A DNA stretch of 64,000 nucleotides, from assembly GCA_001683735.1 (NCBI GenBank), contig LUGG01000029.1, positions 124,001-188,000 of the forward strand, read 5' to 3'. Origin of the DNA: Grifola frondosa. Its lineage: Eukaryota; Basidiomycota; Agaricomycetes; Polyporales; Grifolaceae. Position 1 is the first letter of the stretch. The number at the start of each line of letters is the position of its first letter. A model generated the notes under the pieces. The model worked only from the letters and a program-made list of their open reading frames with translations. It did not search any database and was not told where the DNA came from. A program made the position numbers and the translations under genes. Below are positions 10,449-22,108 of the stretch, piece by piece.

Positions 10449-11589
10449 ATGGTCGTGGAAGTTGTTCCCACCTCCCAGACGACCCCTGCCTCTCTGCCAC
10501 CCTCGGTCTTTACCCTCCCCCAAACAGCCCAGCTCGAGGCGCTGTACACTATCATCAGGGATAAGAACACCAGCCGCGGCGACTTCCTGTTCTATTCAGA
10601 TCGCATCATCCGCTTGCTCGTGGAGGAGGGTCTGAACCATCTGCCTGTGGTGCCAAAGACCATAGAAACACCCACGGTCAGTTCCCTCTGGTCGCGCGAC
10701 CAAAACACGATTGCATAGCGCATTCTTTCCTTTCCTATAGGGTGCCGCATATGATGGGGTGGGATTCGAAGGCAAAATATGCGGGGTATCTATCTTGCGT
10801 GCAGGAGAGGCAAGTGTCCCGGCTTTCTTATCCGTTGCTCTGTATCAACTGTTCACACATAACAAAGGCAATGGAAGCTGGTCTGCGGGAAGTGTGCAGA
10901 AGTGTCCGCATCGGGAAGATTCTAATTCAGAGGGCAAGTTTGTCGACACCAAGGTCGTCTTGTGCTAATTTAATGCGTAACAAAGGATGAGGAAACCGCG
11001 CAACCGAAGCTGTTTATTCCAAGGTCCGAGTTGCAGCGCTCTCTCGATTACGCTCGTGTCTGATCACTACGGACCTTGCATAGCTTCCGCCAGATATTGC
11101 GCAGCGATATGTGCTGCTGCTTGATCCAATGTTAGGTACGTCGATGAAGTTTATTTGTGTAGCTTCGCATTTTGACGTGTCTTGTACAATCAGCCACAGG
11201 AGGCTCCGCCATGAAAGCAGTGGAGGTCATCATGGAGCACGGCGTTCCGGAGGAGCGCATCATCTTCATCAACCTGGTAAGCGCGTTGCACGGGGGCCGT
11301 CGTATGACGTGTGAGGAGTAATTGCCCGCGCTGCATGACTACAGATTTCGTCACCAGAAGGCCTGAAGAACTTCTGCACGAGGTATCCGTCGCTCCGTGT
11401 GGTAAGTCGACATCACATAGGATGTATCTTGATCCTTACCCCACACTGCAGATCACCGGGTGGATTGATAAGGGATTGAATGAAAAAGCATACATCATTC
11501 CTGGGCTTGGCGACTTTGGCGAAAGAAGGCAGGTCCGCCGTTTTTCTGTGGTGCGGTGTTCTGACGCCGTCGGCAGGTATTGTGTATAA
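10449..11589 (+). CDS. FUR1: Uracil phosphoribosyltransferase (FUR1 family)
   Basis: Pyrimidine salvage enzyme that makes UMP from uracil and PRPP. Start ATG 10449. Exons join to give ICGVSILRAGE+AMEAGLREVC, RIGKILIQRDEETAQPK, then LPPDIAQRYVLLLDPML+ATGGSAMKAVEVI (the PRPP loop), GVPEERIIFINLISSPEG and ITGWIDKGLNEKAYIIPGL. The C-terminal GDFGERRYCV is expected for the family. Three introns start with GC rather than GT (10810-10867, 10934-10985, 11529-11576). At 11011-11019 the frame needs one more T to connect KLF to YSKLPPD. As written, the exon is shifted by one base, through either a sequence error or a real mutation. Stop is TAA 11587-11589. Confidence 0.92.
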
Positions 11590-12017
11590 ACGAAGGTCAA
11601 CCGCAAAGGCGGTTCTCCCGCCCCGCCTATTGTCAGCTGGTGCTCTGTCGGACCGTATGATACGGAGAGTGGGACGCTGTGATCATTGTATGGAAGCCAC
11701 CTGTATTAACATGATGAGCCGGTAATCTTTGAGATGGAATTGTACGATGAGTGCGGGGATGAGACGGCCGCAAGACACGGTGAAATGCAAAGTGCGACAA
11801 GTGCGGGGAGAGATGAAGTTCAAGAGTGGAAGATGTCTGAATGAGCGCGCCGTGGGCGGGGGCTCGTCAAATTTGATCTGACCCTTTCCTGCCGCCGAGG
11901 ACCAATCTATTACATACAACGTTCGACTCGTAGCATCCTCTTCGCTCTTTCTCTCTCTTTGCTCTCCCTTCATTCTCTCCATTTACCTTTATTTTTCCCC
12001 CTCTGCCAAAATCAACC
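11590..12017. promoter_or_regulatory. Intergenic region with pyrimidine-rich tract before EMG1
   Basis: This holds the FUR1 3' flank and the EMG1 upstream region. A long CT-rich tract at about 11,938-12,000 ends next to the EMG1 start. Such tracts are common immediately upstream of fungal start sites. No other motif was recognised. Confidence 0.45.
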
Positions 12018-13425
12018 ATGTCTAGCGGCATCGTCTCCTCTCGTCGTCGTCGTCACTCGGGGCTCGGGAACCCACCAGCTATCAGTGCAGTCGAGCAGTT
12101 CCGTGCAGCAGCCTTAGACGCACCTCCGCGTCCCAAGTCCACTCCGCCCAACGAGAGGGGCCAGCGGCGTCGCAAGCATGAGCAAGATCCGGACTCAGAG
12201 ACGGAAAAGGAAGCTATGCAAATCGACGAACATGAGGACGACGACAGCGCTTCTTCTGTCTCCTCTTCCTCTCCGACCATCCTCACCGACTCCAAAAGCA
12301 ACATCGCCCAGCCCATCCCATCCACAGACAGACCCACGCGCCCATTGCCTGCCTCAAAGGCCCGCAAGATGAACGGTGCCGCGTCAAACAGCCCCTTGCC
12401 CCAGATCGCGAACCCGCACATGCTGCCCGTGCAGGCGCATGCACAGAAAGCTGGCGTCGCTTCGAACCAGAGGAGGCTCTTTGTTATCCTCGAGCAGGCG
12501 TGCTTGGAGGCATATCGTGTTAGCAGCGGAGGAAGGAGCAAGGGGGGACGGGAGGGAGACGTCAAATATGCTCTGTTGAACTGCGACGATCACCAGGGTA
12601 TCCTGGCAAAGACTGGCAGAGATATTGCGGATGCAAGGCCAGACATCACACATCAGGTGCGATCCGTGTACTATCGCTCCCGCGAGCCGCACTTATGAGA
12701 CATCTTAGTGTCTTTTGACGCTGCTGGACTCGCCTCTGAACAAGGCAGGACTCCTGCAAGTCTACATCCACACCGCAAAAGGTGTCCTCATCGAGGTGAA
12801 CCCTGGTGTGAGGATTCCCCGGACGTTCAAGCGCTTCAGCGGATTGATGGGTGCGTTTTTGACATGTCGTTTGCCTGCTTTGACTCATTCCTCCGAACCC
12901 CTCGTTCTGATCTTGTATTGATCTCTGTATCAGTCCAATTGCTGCACAAGCTGTCAATTCGGGGAGTCAATGGTCCGGAGAAATTGTTGAAAGTCATCAA
13001 GGCATGCCCATTGCTTTTGAAAGCTACGAGTATGGCAGCTGAAGCCTATTTAGAACCCTGTAACAGATCATCTGCCGGCGAACACGATCAAGCTCAGTGC
13101 GTCAAACCCTTTGACTTCTCCTTGATGACGTCTCATCGTTTGCTGCATAGCTCTTTCTGGAGATGCGCCAACAGTGCGCCTGTCGCGATACCTGCCGACA
13201 CTCCCGCAGACTCATTCCATCGCTGTCTTCGTCGGCGCGATGGCGCGAGGCCGGGACGACTTTGCGGACGGGCTCGTGGACGAAAAAATTGGTATTAGCG
13301 ACTACCCACTTAGTGCTTCCGTAGCCTGTGGGAAGGTACGTTCTCGGAACTGCGCGTAATGGTCCTATCACTGACATCAAATGTAGTTCTGTTGCGCGCT
13401 GGAGGAGCTGTGGGACATCGTGTGA
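12018..13425 (+). CDS. EMG1: rRNA small-subunit pseudouridine N1-methyltransferase EMG1/NEP1
   Basis: SPOUT-fold methyltransferase that modifies a pseudouridine of 18S rRNA and is essential for 40S biogenesis in the nucleolus. A Ser/Arg-rich, low-complexity N-terminal extension of about 150 residues precedes the conserved core. The core motifs are [35 protein letters not shown] and [10 protein letters not shown]. After an intron at about 12,656-12,708 come [26 protein letters not shown]-like [15 protein letters not shown] and [21 protein letters not shown]. The C terminus has [19 protein letters not shown] and the SAM-loop segment [16 protein letters not shown]. The intron at 13002-13053 has a GC donor (AAG|GCATGC). 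Stop is TGA 13423-13425. The N-terminal extension exceeds that of yeast Nep1. Confidence 0.94.
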
Positions 13426-13949
13426 TGTCTCGTTTGATAGGACCAACCCCGGTTCATTTGATCGTCATCTTTGATCTCATCTCAAAATGTTGTATACTTC
13501 ACGCTCCTTTATCGCCCACACTGCATTTCAACCTGCACGTTCCACTAATGCTATCCCTCATGCCACCCCATATACACATCCTCACATAGTTGCTACTGGT
13601 CCTACGCGGCCAGATGCATTGTACCGCTGTTAGATACTGCTTGTTTCGACAAGCCCGCATGGGTTGCGACTCAACTTGCAGCCCGGGCTTTGTACCCCGA
13701 TGTATTGTAGCCAAAACAAATTGACGAGATAAATTTGCGCGACTGCGGGATGGACTGAAATATTTCTTTGCATTGGATACGAAGTGCCTGGCAGCTGCTG
13801 CTGGCAGTGTGACGAGCAAATCATCATTACCATTTACAGCCACCTCCAGTTCATTCCTCACCTGCACCTCATCCCTATCCCTCATCTTCTTTCCCCCATC
13901 CCCCATCGCCCTCTCCCCAGTCTCTCAAATATTCACATACACCACCACG
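13426..13949. other. Intergenic region between EMG1 and SEC14
   Basis: No gene was recognised. The last 100 bp before the SEC14 start are C/T- and CA-rich, typical of a fungal promoter and 5' UTR. A minus-strand open frame of 135 codons overlaps the SEC14 5' end but shows no family features. Confidence 0.45.
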
Positions 13950-15003
13950 ATGAGCACAACCCAATCTGCCACTGCGAGCCCCATGCCAGAGGGTGTCACA
14001 GACCCAAACTACCAGCCTCTCCCCGGCCGTCTCGGCAATTTGACAGTGCCTCAACAGCATGCGCTCGAGAAATTCAAGAAGGAGCTGCAGGACGAAGGTA
14101 TCTTTGACCCGGAAAGAATGGACGATGCTTTGCTACTCAGGTGGGTCGCGTATATCGTAGAATACGATAGTTTTGGCTTGGTGCGCTGTCTCGTGCCCGT
14201 GCTTACCATGCTTACAGATTTCTGCGGGCCCGGAAATTCGACATAGAGAAGGCAAAGATCATGCTCGTTGCCTGCGAGCAGTGGAGAAAGGACTTTGGAA
14301 TCGATGAGCTCATGGCGTACGTCCTGTGCCTCCCCCCAGAACCACACTCATTGACTCCCTCTTAACAGTAATTTCGACTTCAAGGAGAAGGAGCAGGTGA
14401 ACAAGTACTACCCTCAGTACTACCACAAGATAGACAAGGTCCGTGTCTGCTCACGATACGTAGCTGTGCGCTTTTGACCCGTCTGTGCAGGACGGGCGGC
14501 CTATATACATCGAACGCCTCGGCCTGCTCAACATCCCCGAATTGTATGCCATTACGACGCCAGAACGCCAGCTGAAGCGGCTAGTATACGAGTACGAGAA
14601 AAACTTCAACGAGCGCCTCCCCGCATGTTCTCGTTCCGTCGGCCACCCCGTCGAGACGTCCTGCACCATCCTCGACCTCAAGAACGTCTCCCTCACCAAC
14701 TTCTACCGCGTCAAGGACTACGTCATGTCCGCCTCCTCCATCGGCCAGGACCGCTACCCTGAAAGCATGGGCAAGTTCTACATCATCAACGCGCCGTGGG
14801 CGTTCTCCACCGTCTGGTCCTTCATCAAGCCGTGGCTTGACGAGGTCACCGTGTCCAAAATCGATATCCTCGGATCGAGCTACAAGGACAAGCTTCTCTT
14901 GCAGATACCCGAGGATAATCTGCCGAAAGAGTTTGGCGGCAAGTGCGATTGCCCGGGTGGATGCTCGCTGAGCGATGCAGGTCCGTGGAACCTCCAGGAT
15001 TGA
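13950..15003 (+). CDS. SEC14: SEC14-like phosphatidylinositol/phosphatidylcholine transfer protein
   Basis: Cytosolic lipid-transfer protein that links lipid metabolism with Golgi secretion. Start ATG 13950. The CRAL-TRIO N domain comprises [19 protein letters not shown] and [19 protein letters not shown], joined across an intron. The lipid-binding domain contains [53 protein letters not shown] and a C-terminal [15 protein letters not shown]. Three short introns interrupt the first half, and the second half is a single exon. Stop is TGA 15001-15003. At about 300 residues the protein matches the yeast Sec14 core without a GOLD or PRELI fusion. Confidence 0.93.
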
Positions 15004-15397
15004 AGTTAGAGCGCGGGCGCGGTGAGATTGGCTTAGACGGACTTGCGGTGGAGCGTGGCGGTACTCTACCGGTATACCTTAATAGACGGATGTTGCATGA
15101 TCCTCCCACAACGAATAGTACTGTCCATACAGTTTGTTGCCAATGTTGCATCGTCGTCTGTACAAATCCAATGCCGAGAAATCTGCACGACATGTCATTA
15201 TTCAAGTCCTGTCATTGCCGTCCCAAACTATCAACTGTCGTACAACCGCACTCTACGAAGATGAGTACAGGCGAAGTGTATATTACCCGTAATATATGGG
15301 CCAGAGTGCGAGAAAGCAGAGAAAGATATGGTCGCCGTGTCGTAGCGTAAAGGGGGAATCTACTACATTGATTAAACCTTCTTCGATTTTCCCTCGC
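15004..15397. other. Convergent spacer between SEC14 and actin
   Basis: This is the 3' flank of both genes. No coding or repeat signal was recognised. Confidence 0.45.
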
Positions 15398-17031
<1,634 letters not shown>

Positions 17032-17650
17032 GTTGACTAGTTATATGAATGCAAAGAGAAGATTAAATGTGATATGTGAAGCTAGTCGCGTCGAGAGATA
17101 TAGATGTTCGAGAAGGCGGTGCAGAGTAGGGCGCAGCAGACAAGAGACTGAGTTAGTTTAAGGTGGACGCGGCGAGCGATGAGCTGCGGACGAGAATACG
17201 GACCTTGGCGGACGACGTGGACGATGAGGGGCTTGGGCAAAGGGCGATGTAGAGCTGCGCTGATGCTGCTAATCCCGTTATCCGATGGACTTTAGGGCAG
17301 GCAACTATCATTTAACCGATAACCGTTATCCGTAATTTAACTATATATAAGTCTCTATACCTGTAACACGTCTTGAAACACGTCCCTCACAGCCTTTGTG
17401 TAGTCATGTCAACACTTTATGCGCTGGCACATAGAACGTACATATTGACTCCAAAATATCTCCCAAATCTGTCAATTCCCGACATCGTCGACCGCGTCCT
17501 CAATTATTTAATTATTCGACAACCATAAGCCCTGAATTAGGGTCCACTAATTAATGCAATCACGTGGTTGACGGACGCGTCAGCGCGAGTTGGACGCGTA
17601 CGATTCTGGCTTGCATAACTTGTACCCGCTTGTACTCGCCTCGTTCCAAT
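17032..17650. promoter_or_regulatory. Divergent promoter region, actin / RPN10
   Basis: 619 bp lie between opposite start codons. A TATATATA run lies near 17,341-17,349. CGTTATCCG occurs twice (about 17,276 and 17,327). The second copy is part of a near-palindrome, GATAACCGTTATC. These are candidate control elements for one or both genes, and no experimental site is implied. The purine-rich actin-side flank (17,080-17,240) is probably its 5' UTR. Confidence 0.4.
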
Positions 17651-18922
17651 ATGCCGCTCGAAGCTACGCTTATTGTTATTGACAACTCGGAATACATGCG
17701 AAATGGGGACTATCACCCAAATCGTTTCGACGCACAAGCCGACGCTGTCAACGCCGTCTTCCAAACCAAGATCGACTCTAATCCCGAGAACACTGTCGGC
17801 ATCATGACCATGGCGGGTAAAGGGTACGTGTCCCACACATAGCCTATCTATGAGACACGTCTTACATATGGCTTTACCTAGCCCGGAGGTCCTTGTCACT
17901 CATACGAAGGACCTTGGCCAGATTCTCCAAGCTACGCACGCAACTGCAGACAACATAGGCGGTACGGCAGACATACCCACCGCGATCGCAGTTGCACAGC
18001 TTGCTCTCAAGCATAGGCAGAACAAAAATCTGCGCCAGCGTATCATTGTGTTCGTAGGCTCACCGCTGCAAGGTCAAGGAGCCGACGAGAAGTACATGGT
18101 TAAGCTAGCCAAGAAACTCAAGAAGAACAATGTCAATGTCGACTTCGTAGCTTTCGGAGATGGTATCGAGGAGGGCGAACGGAGCGTTCTGAAGACATTC
18201 ATTGATAATGCATCTAGTGGGGATAATTGGTAAGCACATCCTTTCATGTCATCTAACATATCGCGCCTTTTAATCCCGTTAGCGGCGACATCCCCTCACT
18301 TTCACCCGTTGCATATCTAAATTTCATCACTAATCGTGACTCCGTAGTCATCTCGTATCCGTACCACCCGGCACGCACCTACTTTCCGACATGGTCATTT
18401 CCTCGTCTATCCTTGCTGGAGACCGCGGGATACCAGAAGAAGCCATGGGCGATGTAGCGTCGGGCTCGGGTGTGGGTGGTGCAGGTGGCTTCGAGTTCGG
18501 CGTCGATCCCAGCTTGGATCCCGAGTTGGCAATGGTGGGTCTCTTCGTTTTCTTAGATGGATAATCCTAATTACTGTTCCCAGGCATTACGTATGTCCAT
18601 GGAGGAAGAACAGGCTCGGCAAGCGGCAGCTGCGCAAGCACAAGCAAGTGCTGCGCCTACAGCAGATGTTGCTTCATCTGCACCATCAGCCGCTGCGCCG
18701 CCCGTTCACGTGCCGGCAACAGCCCAACTAATAGACGAGGACGATGAGGATGTGATGCTGCAGCAGGCCTTGGCGATGTCACAAGCCCAGGATGTGGAGA
18801 TGGCGGATCATGCCGCGAGCCACGAAACGGAAGATGAGGAGTCTGAGGAAGATGCTATCAAGCGAGCAATCGAGATGAGTATGAGGCAGGAGGGTAAACA
18901 GGAGGATCACGATAAGCATTGA
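17651..18922 (+). CDS. RPN10: 26S proteasome regulatory subunit RPN10 (ubiquitin receptor)
   Basis: Ubiquitin-chain receptor of the proteasome 19S particle. The start [20 protein letters not shown] opens a von Willebrand A domain. It continues with [36 protein letters not shown] (joined over a splice), [16 protein letters not shown] and [14 protein letters not shown]. The C-terminal half carries ubiquitin-interacting motifs: [32 protein letters not shown] and a third UIM-like [12 protein letters not shown]. They are separated by Ala-rich and acidic linkers. Introns lie at about 17,823-17,880, 18,231-18,347 and 18,535-18,583. Stop is TGA 18920-18922. A third UIM-like helix makes this longer than yeast Rpn10. 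Confidence 0.95.
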
Positions 18923-19151
18923 AGTGCTACATTCTACGTTGTCTCTTCTATATCTGTGCCAGCATCATTCGGACTAATGTACAGTAATATCATTGAGTGC
19001 AATGTGTGCGCATGCACTGTATGACATTTCTTCAAAAGGGTTGTCCATTTTGAGACCGATTATATATGATAACATGCAAGATTATTTTGAATTAGCTTGG
19101 GGGAGTTATCCATGAGTGGACGTCGGTGGACGTGCTCTAATTGTGACTTCA

Positions 19152-19598
19152 ATGGCCTCCTCAACCACAGCCTCTCAGACGGAGCAGAAAGCGGTTCAGA
19201 TGCCGCTGACATGGAGGGATTCGTGCTCTGCGTACGTTTCATGATGTGTGTTTGCCCGTATCGTTGTTAACAGATCAACGCGTTCGGAATATTGTCCGCC
19301 GCTCCTCTACACTGGATACATTCGCGAACAGTCTCCTCATTCCTTTGAACGTCTGCCGAAGAGATAAATTCTACCTCCCATGGGAGTGCGACCATGAGCG
19401 GCACACGTACGAGAAGTGAGGACATTTATTCTTAATCCCATGCACGCTCCTAATTGTTTCGCACAGATGCCAGTATGATGAGTGAGTGGTTTAAGTAGGT
19501 GGTTTGCGCTGGTCGTGTCTTATTGACTTGCACTTAGCTACATCCGTCGGATGAAGGAGTTGTCAAAGCAGAAGTCGGCAGCCGCTCAGGACGAGTAA
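19152..19598 (+). CDS. NDUFB7: NADH:ubiquinone oxidoreductase B18 subunit (NDUFB7 homologue)
   Basis: Small accessory subunit of respiratory complex I on the intermembrane-space face. The gene is split into three or four short exons, none long enough to stand out alone. ATG 19152 starts an Ala/Thr/Gln-rich lead, then MPLTWRDSCSA. Removing 19232-19331 joins this to LLIPLNVCRRDKFYLPWEC, DHERHTYEKC and QYDDYIRRMKEL. The two twin CX9C motifs (C-SALLIPLNV-C and C-DHERHTYEK-C) are exact, as required for Mia40-dependent import. A different acceptor inside the intron (after 19272) breaks the frame, which supports this choice. Stop is TAA 19596-19598. Confidence 0.85.
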
Positions 19599-19769
19599 TT
19601 GTATCTGCATTCTCAAACTATTCGAGCGACCTTGCTGTACTCATCTATTGTCTGGCATGTATTCGCAAGGCGCCTGTTATTTGCATGCAAAGGAAGTTAC
19701 GGAGTGGAGATGTGATGCGGTATAATACAAATGACGGTAACGTCCATGTCGTGCTCCCAATCCTCACTT

Positions 19770-20783
19770 CTACACTTTTCTACCGGTCTTCTCCTCCCAA
19801 ACACCAATCTCCTTCTGCACGCGCGCTACAACGTCCTCGACGGCGCTCGCCTTGCCGAAAGCATCGACGAACCCACCGTTTGGATCCATGAAGTAGAAGA
19901 ATATGGAATGATCCACGAGGTAGTCATCGTCAGCTTTCGCGTCAGGTGGTGTGGAGAAGTAGACTCGGTAAGCCTTGCACGTCGCTTTCACAGTTCCGTA
20001 ATCGCCCGTGAGGCCGATGAGACGCGGGTGGAATTCCGAGACATAACGAGCCACTTGAGCAATAGAGTCGCGAGCAGGATCAACAGAGATGAAGATGGGC
20101 TGTACGATGGGTCCGTATTGCTTGTCTGCAGGACGTCTTGTGAATGTGCGAAACGCATGCGAGATAGATACTTGCCAAGCTCATTGACCGCCTCGCTCAT
20201 CTTGTCCAATTCTTCGGGACAAATGTCTGGACAATTGGTGAATCCGAAGTAGATCAAGCTCCACTTGCCGAGGAGATCCTTCTCGGTGAAGGGCTTGTTT
20301 TCGTGCGTCATGAGGCTGAACGGGCCTCCTACGTGTGGTCGTCCAACCTCCGCGTCTTCACGCTCTTTTTCTGGGGGATAAGCGGTGCTTAGTGAGGGCC
20401 ACCGTAGAGAGGTAGGAAACGTACCGCGTTGTTCCTGCAGTTTAACCTTCTCATTTCGGAAGTAGAGAAATAGCGCGACGCCAGTAGCTATAAAGATAGC
20501 AGCTGCTTTCGGGGTAAAAACCTAGTGTCTAGTAGATGAAGATCCTGTCGGTATAAGGTGATAGAGGTATGCTCACGCCCACGGCCGCTTTATCTCTCTC
20601 GCCTGAAGGTGTTTGATGTGAGGGCTGCGAATATTCCCTTACCAGTAGAATCTGTCTTGTCCGAGACAGTGAGAAATGTGGAGAGTATCTGAAATGCACG
20701 CCATTTGCTCTGGAAGTGAGCGAAAATTGAACCGGAGCAGCTCTGCGCGAAGTCGCGAGAACGGAGGATACGATGCCAACCAT
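19770..20783 (-). CDS. SCO1: SCO1/SenC copper chaperone for cytochrome c oxidase
   Basis: Inner-membrane protein that delivers copper to the CuA site of COX2. The ATG at 20781-20783 opens a Ser/Arg-rich presequence. A splice then joins to [20 protein letters not shown], the single membrane anchor. The thioredoxin-like domain has [20 protein letters not shown], then [15 protein letters not shown] with the copper-binding CxxxC. Next come the [10 protein letters not shown] segment and [20 protein letters not shown]. The third copper ligand is the His in [10 protein letters not shown]. The stop TAG 19770-19772 follows a basic C terminus. Three short introns are present. All metal ligands are intact. 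Confidence 0.94.
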
Positions 20784-21140
20784 GCTCGAAGATCACTTTC
20801 GACTTGGTTTTGACTTAGTTTCGCGCTTACGCAAAACCTTATATAATGCCCAATACTATTGTTACAAAATAATTCACGCTTGGTATTCGTGACTGGAGAA
20901 CGCTGCAAACGCTGCACGTCTAATGTAGGTAGAAATACCGAGCTTTGTCGATATCTTGATGGGAAGCTACATTTCTACGGCGTGTACACTGATTACCTGC
21001 AGGGAATCCGCGTAACAGGCCGTCGGTTGGATACTTGGCCGCATGTGCTAGCCCTGAGGCCTGAGGAGTGTTTTCGGTGTTGAGAGTGTGCTGGTGCCCC
21101 CCAAAGGGGTCATACGTCAGGAACTCATCTGCGGTCTCAG
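20784..21140. other. Intergenic region between SCO1 and CGI121
   Basis: 357 bp between two minus-strand genes, containing the SCO1 upstream region and the CGI121 3' flank. No gene, repeat or named motif was recognised. A 74-codon plus-strand open frame has no family features. Confidence 0.4.
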
Positions 21141-21900
21141 TTATGCCATGACACTTTTCATGGCCACCGAACTTGTCACAATCTCTTCGATAACAAGCTG
21201 CTCTTGTTTATCTCCCTTCGTACTCTTTAGAGCCAGCTCGTTGTTCAGCTTGTAATACTGCAGACAAAGAATATTAAAATCGGGGAGAGACAATGATAAA
21301 AAGTGACATGGCGGCGTGCCTTTTTGATAGCAGCCCAATCCGTAAGAGAAGCGAGTGCATCGAAAGATGTGAGGTCGCCAGATACCACAGCTTTCATGCG
21401 CTCCTGCAGGTCTGAATCCTGGGAGGAGACCCTCACGACGAAGAGGGATGTGGTAGTATCGGAAACTCCATAACGTCTAAGTGCCTCAGTGATCTAAGCA
21501 GAATCTATTGAGCCTTAGGAAACGACCAAGAGACATCAAGTTACATTGTTGCTGGGGTTCAAAGACCACAATATTTCCGAGTGGACGGTTTTGGTGCGCA
21601 AGGCTCCCTGGACGAGAGCAAGGATAGCCTGGTATATTGCGGTTTGAAGGTGGATAAGGCTGCAGATCTTTAAGCAAGGGGATGAACGGCATGTCTGCAA
21701 CGGAATGAGAAACTAACTAGTCGTGCATCGATGAACGCGAAGTTGACTGCCTCGCGTTCAATGTCGCCTTCAGCTCCTTGCAACAGGCTGACTTGGACAA
21801 GGCGTGTTTTCAGCTGTGCAGCATTAGAGACTTTAGTAAACAGAGCAATAGATACGGAGGAGACTTGAGTGGGTAGATGTAGATAAGAAAATGTTTCCAT
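21141..21900 (-). CDS. CGI121: EKC/KEOPS complex subunit CGI121
   Basis: Subunit of the KEOPS complex that makes the t6A37 modification of ANN-decoding tRNAs. In Cgi121 the role is tRNA recruitment and activation of Bud32. Start ATG 21898-21900 (METFSYLHLPTQVSSVSIAL) is preferred over an upstream in-frame start because it matches the family N terminus. Further motifs are FTKVSNAAQLKTRLVQVS, EREAVNFAFIDARL, the helix AIYQAILALVQGALRTKTVH and the SEILWSLNPSNNITEALRRY segment split by introns. The C-terminal half contains VSDTTTSLFVVRV. Three or four exons give about 200 residues. Stop is TAA 21141-21143. Confidence 0.85.
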
Positions 21901-22108
21901 GTTGAATGCTTTTTGGGTGTCGAGAATGAAGAACACGTTTGCTGGCGCTTGACTGAGTACTACTGTTTCTTACAACCATCATCGATTCATCGCTCACAGC
22001 GCTGCGGCATACTGCAGCATTCACTTCATATTCCTTCCCACCAGGCTAACAACTATTGGTGTTAGCTCTGGAGCTACAGGGTTTTGTTTCTCATCTCGTT
22101 TATAAACC
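21901..22108. promoter_or_regulatory. Short divergent promoter, CGI121 / PDI-like gene
   Basis: 208 bp separate two start codons on opposite strands, so both promoters are compressed or overlap the neighbouring 5' ends. No named motif was recognised. Confidence 0.4.
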
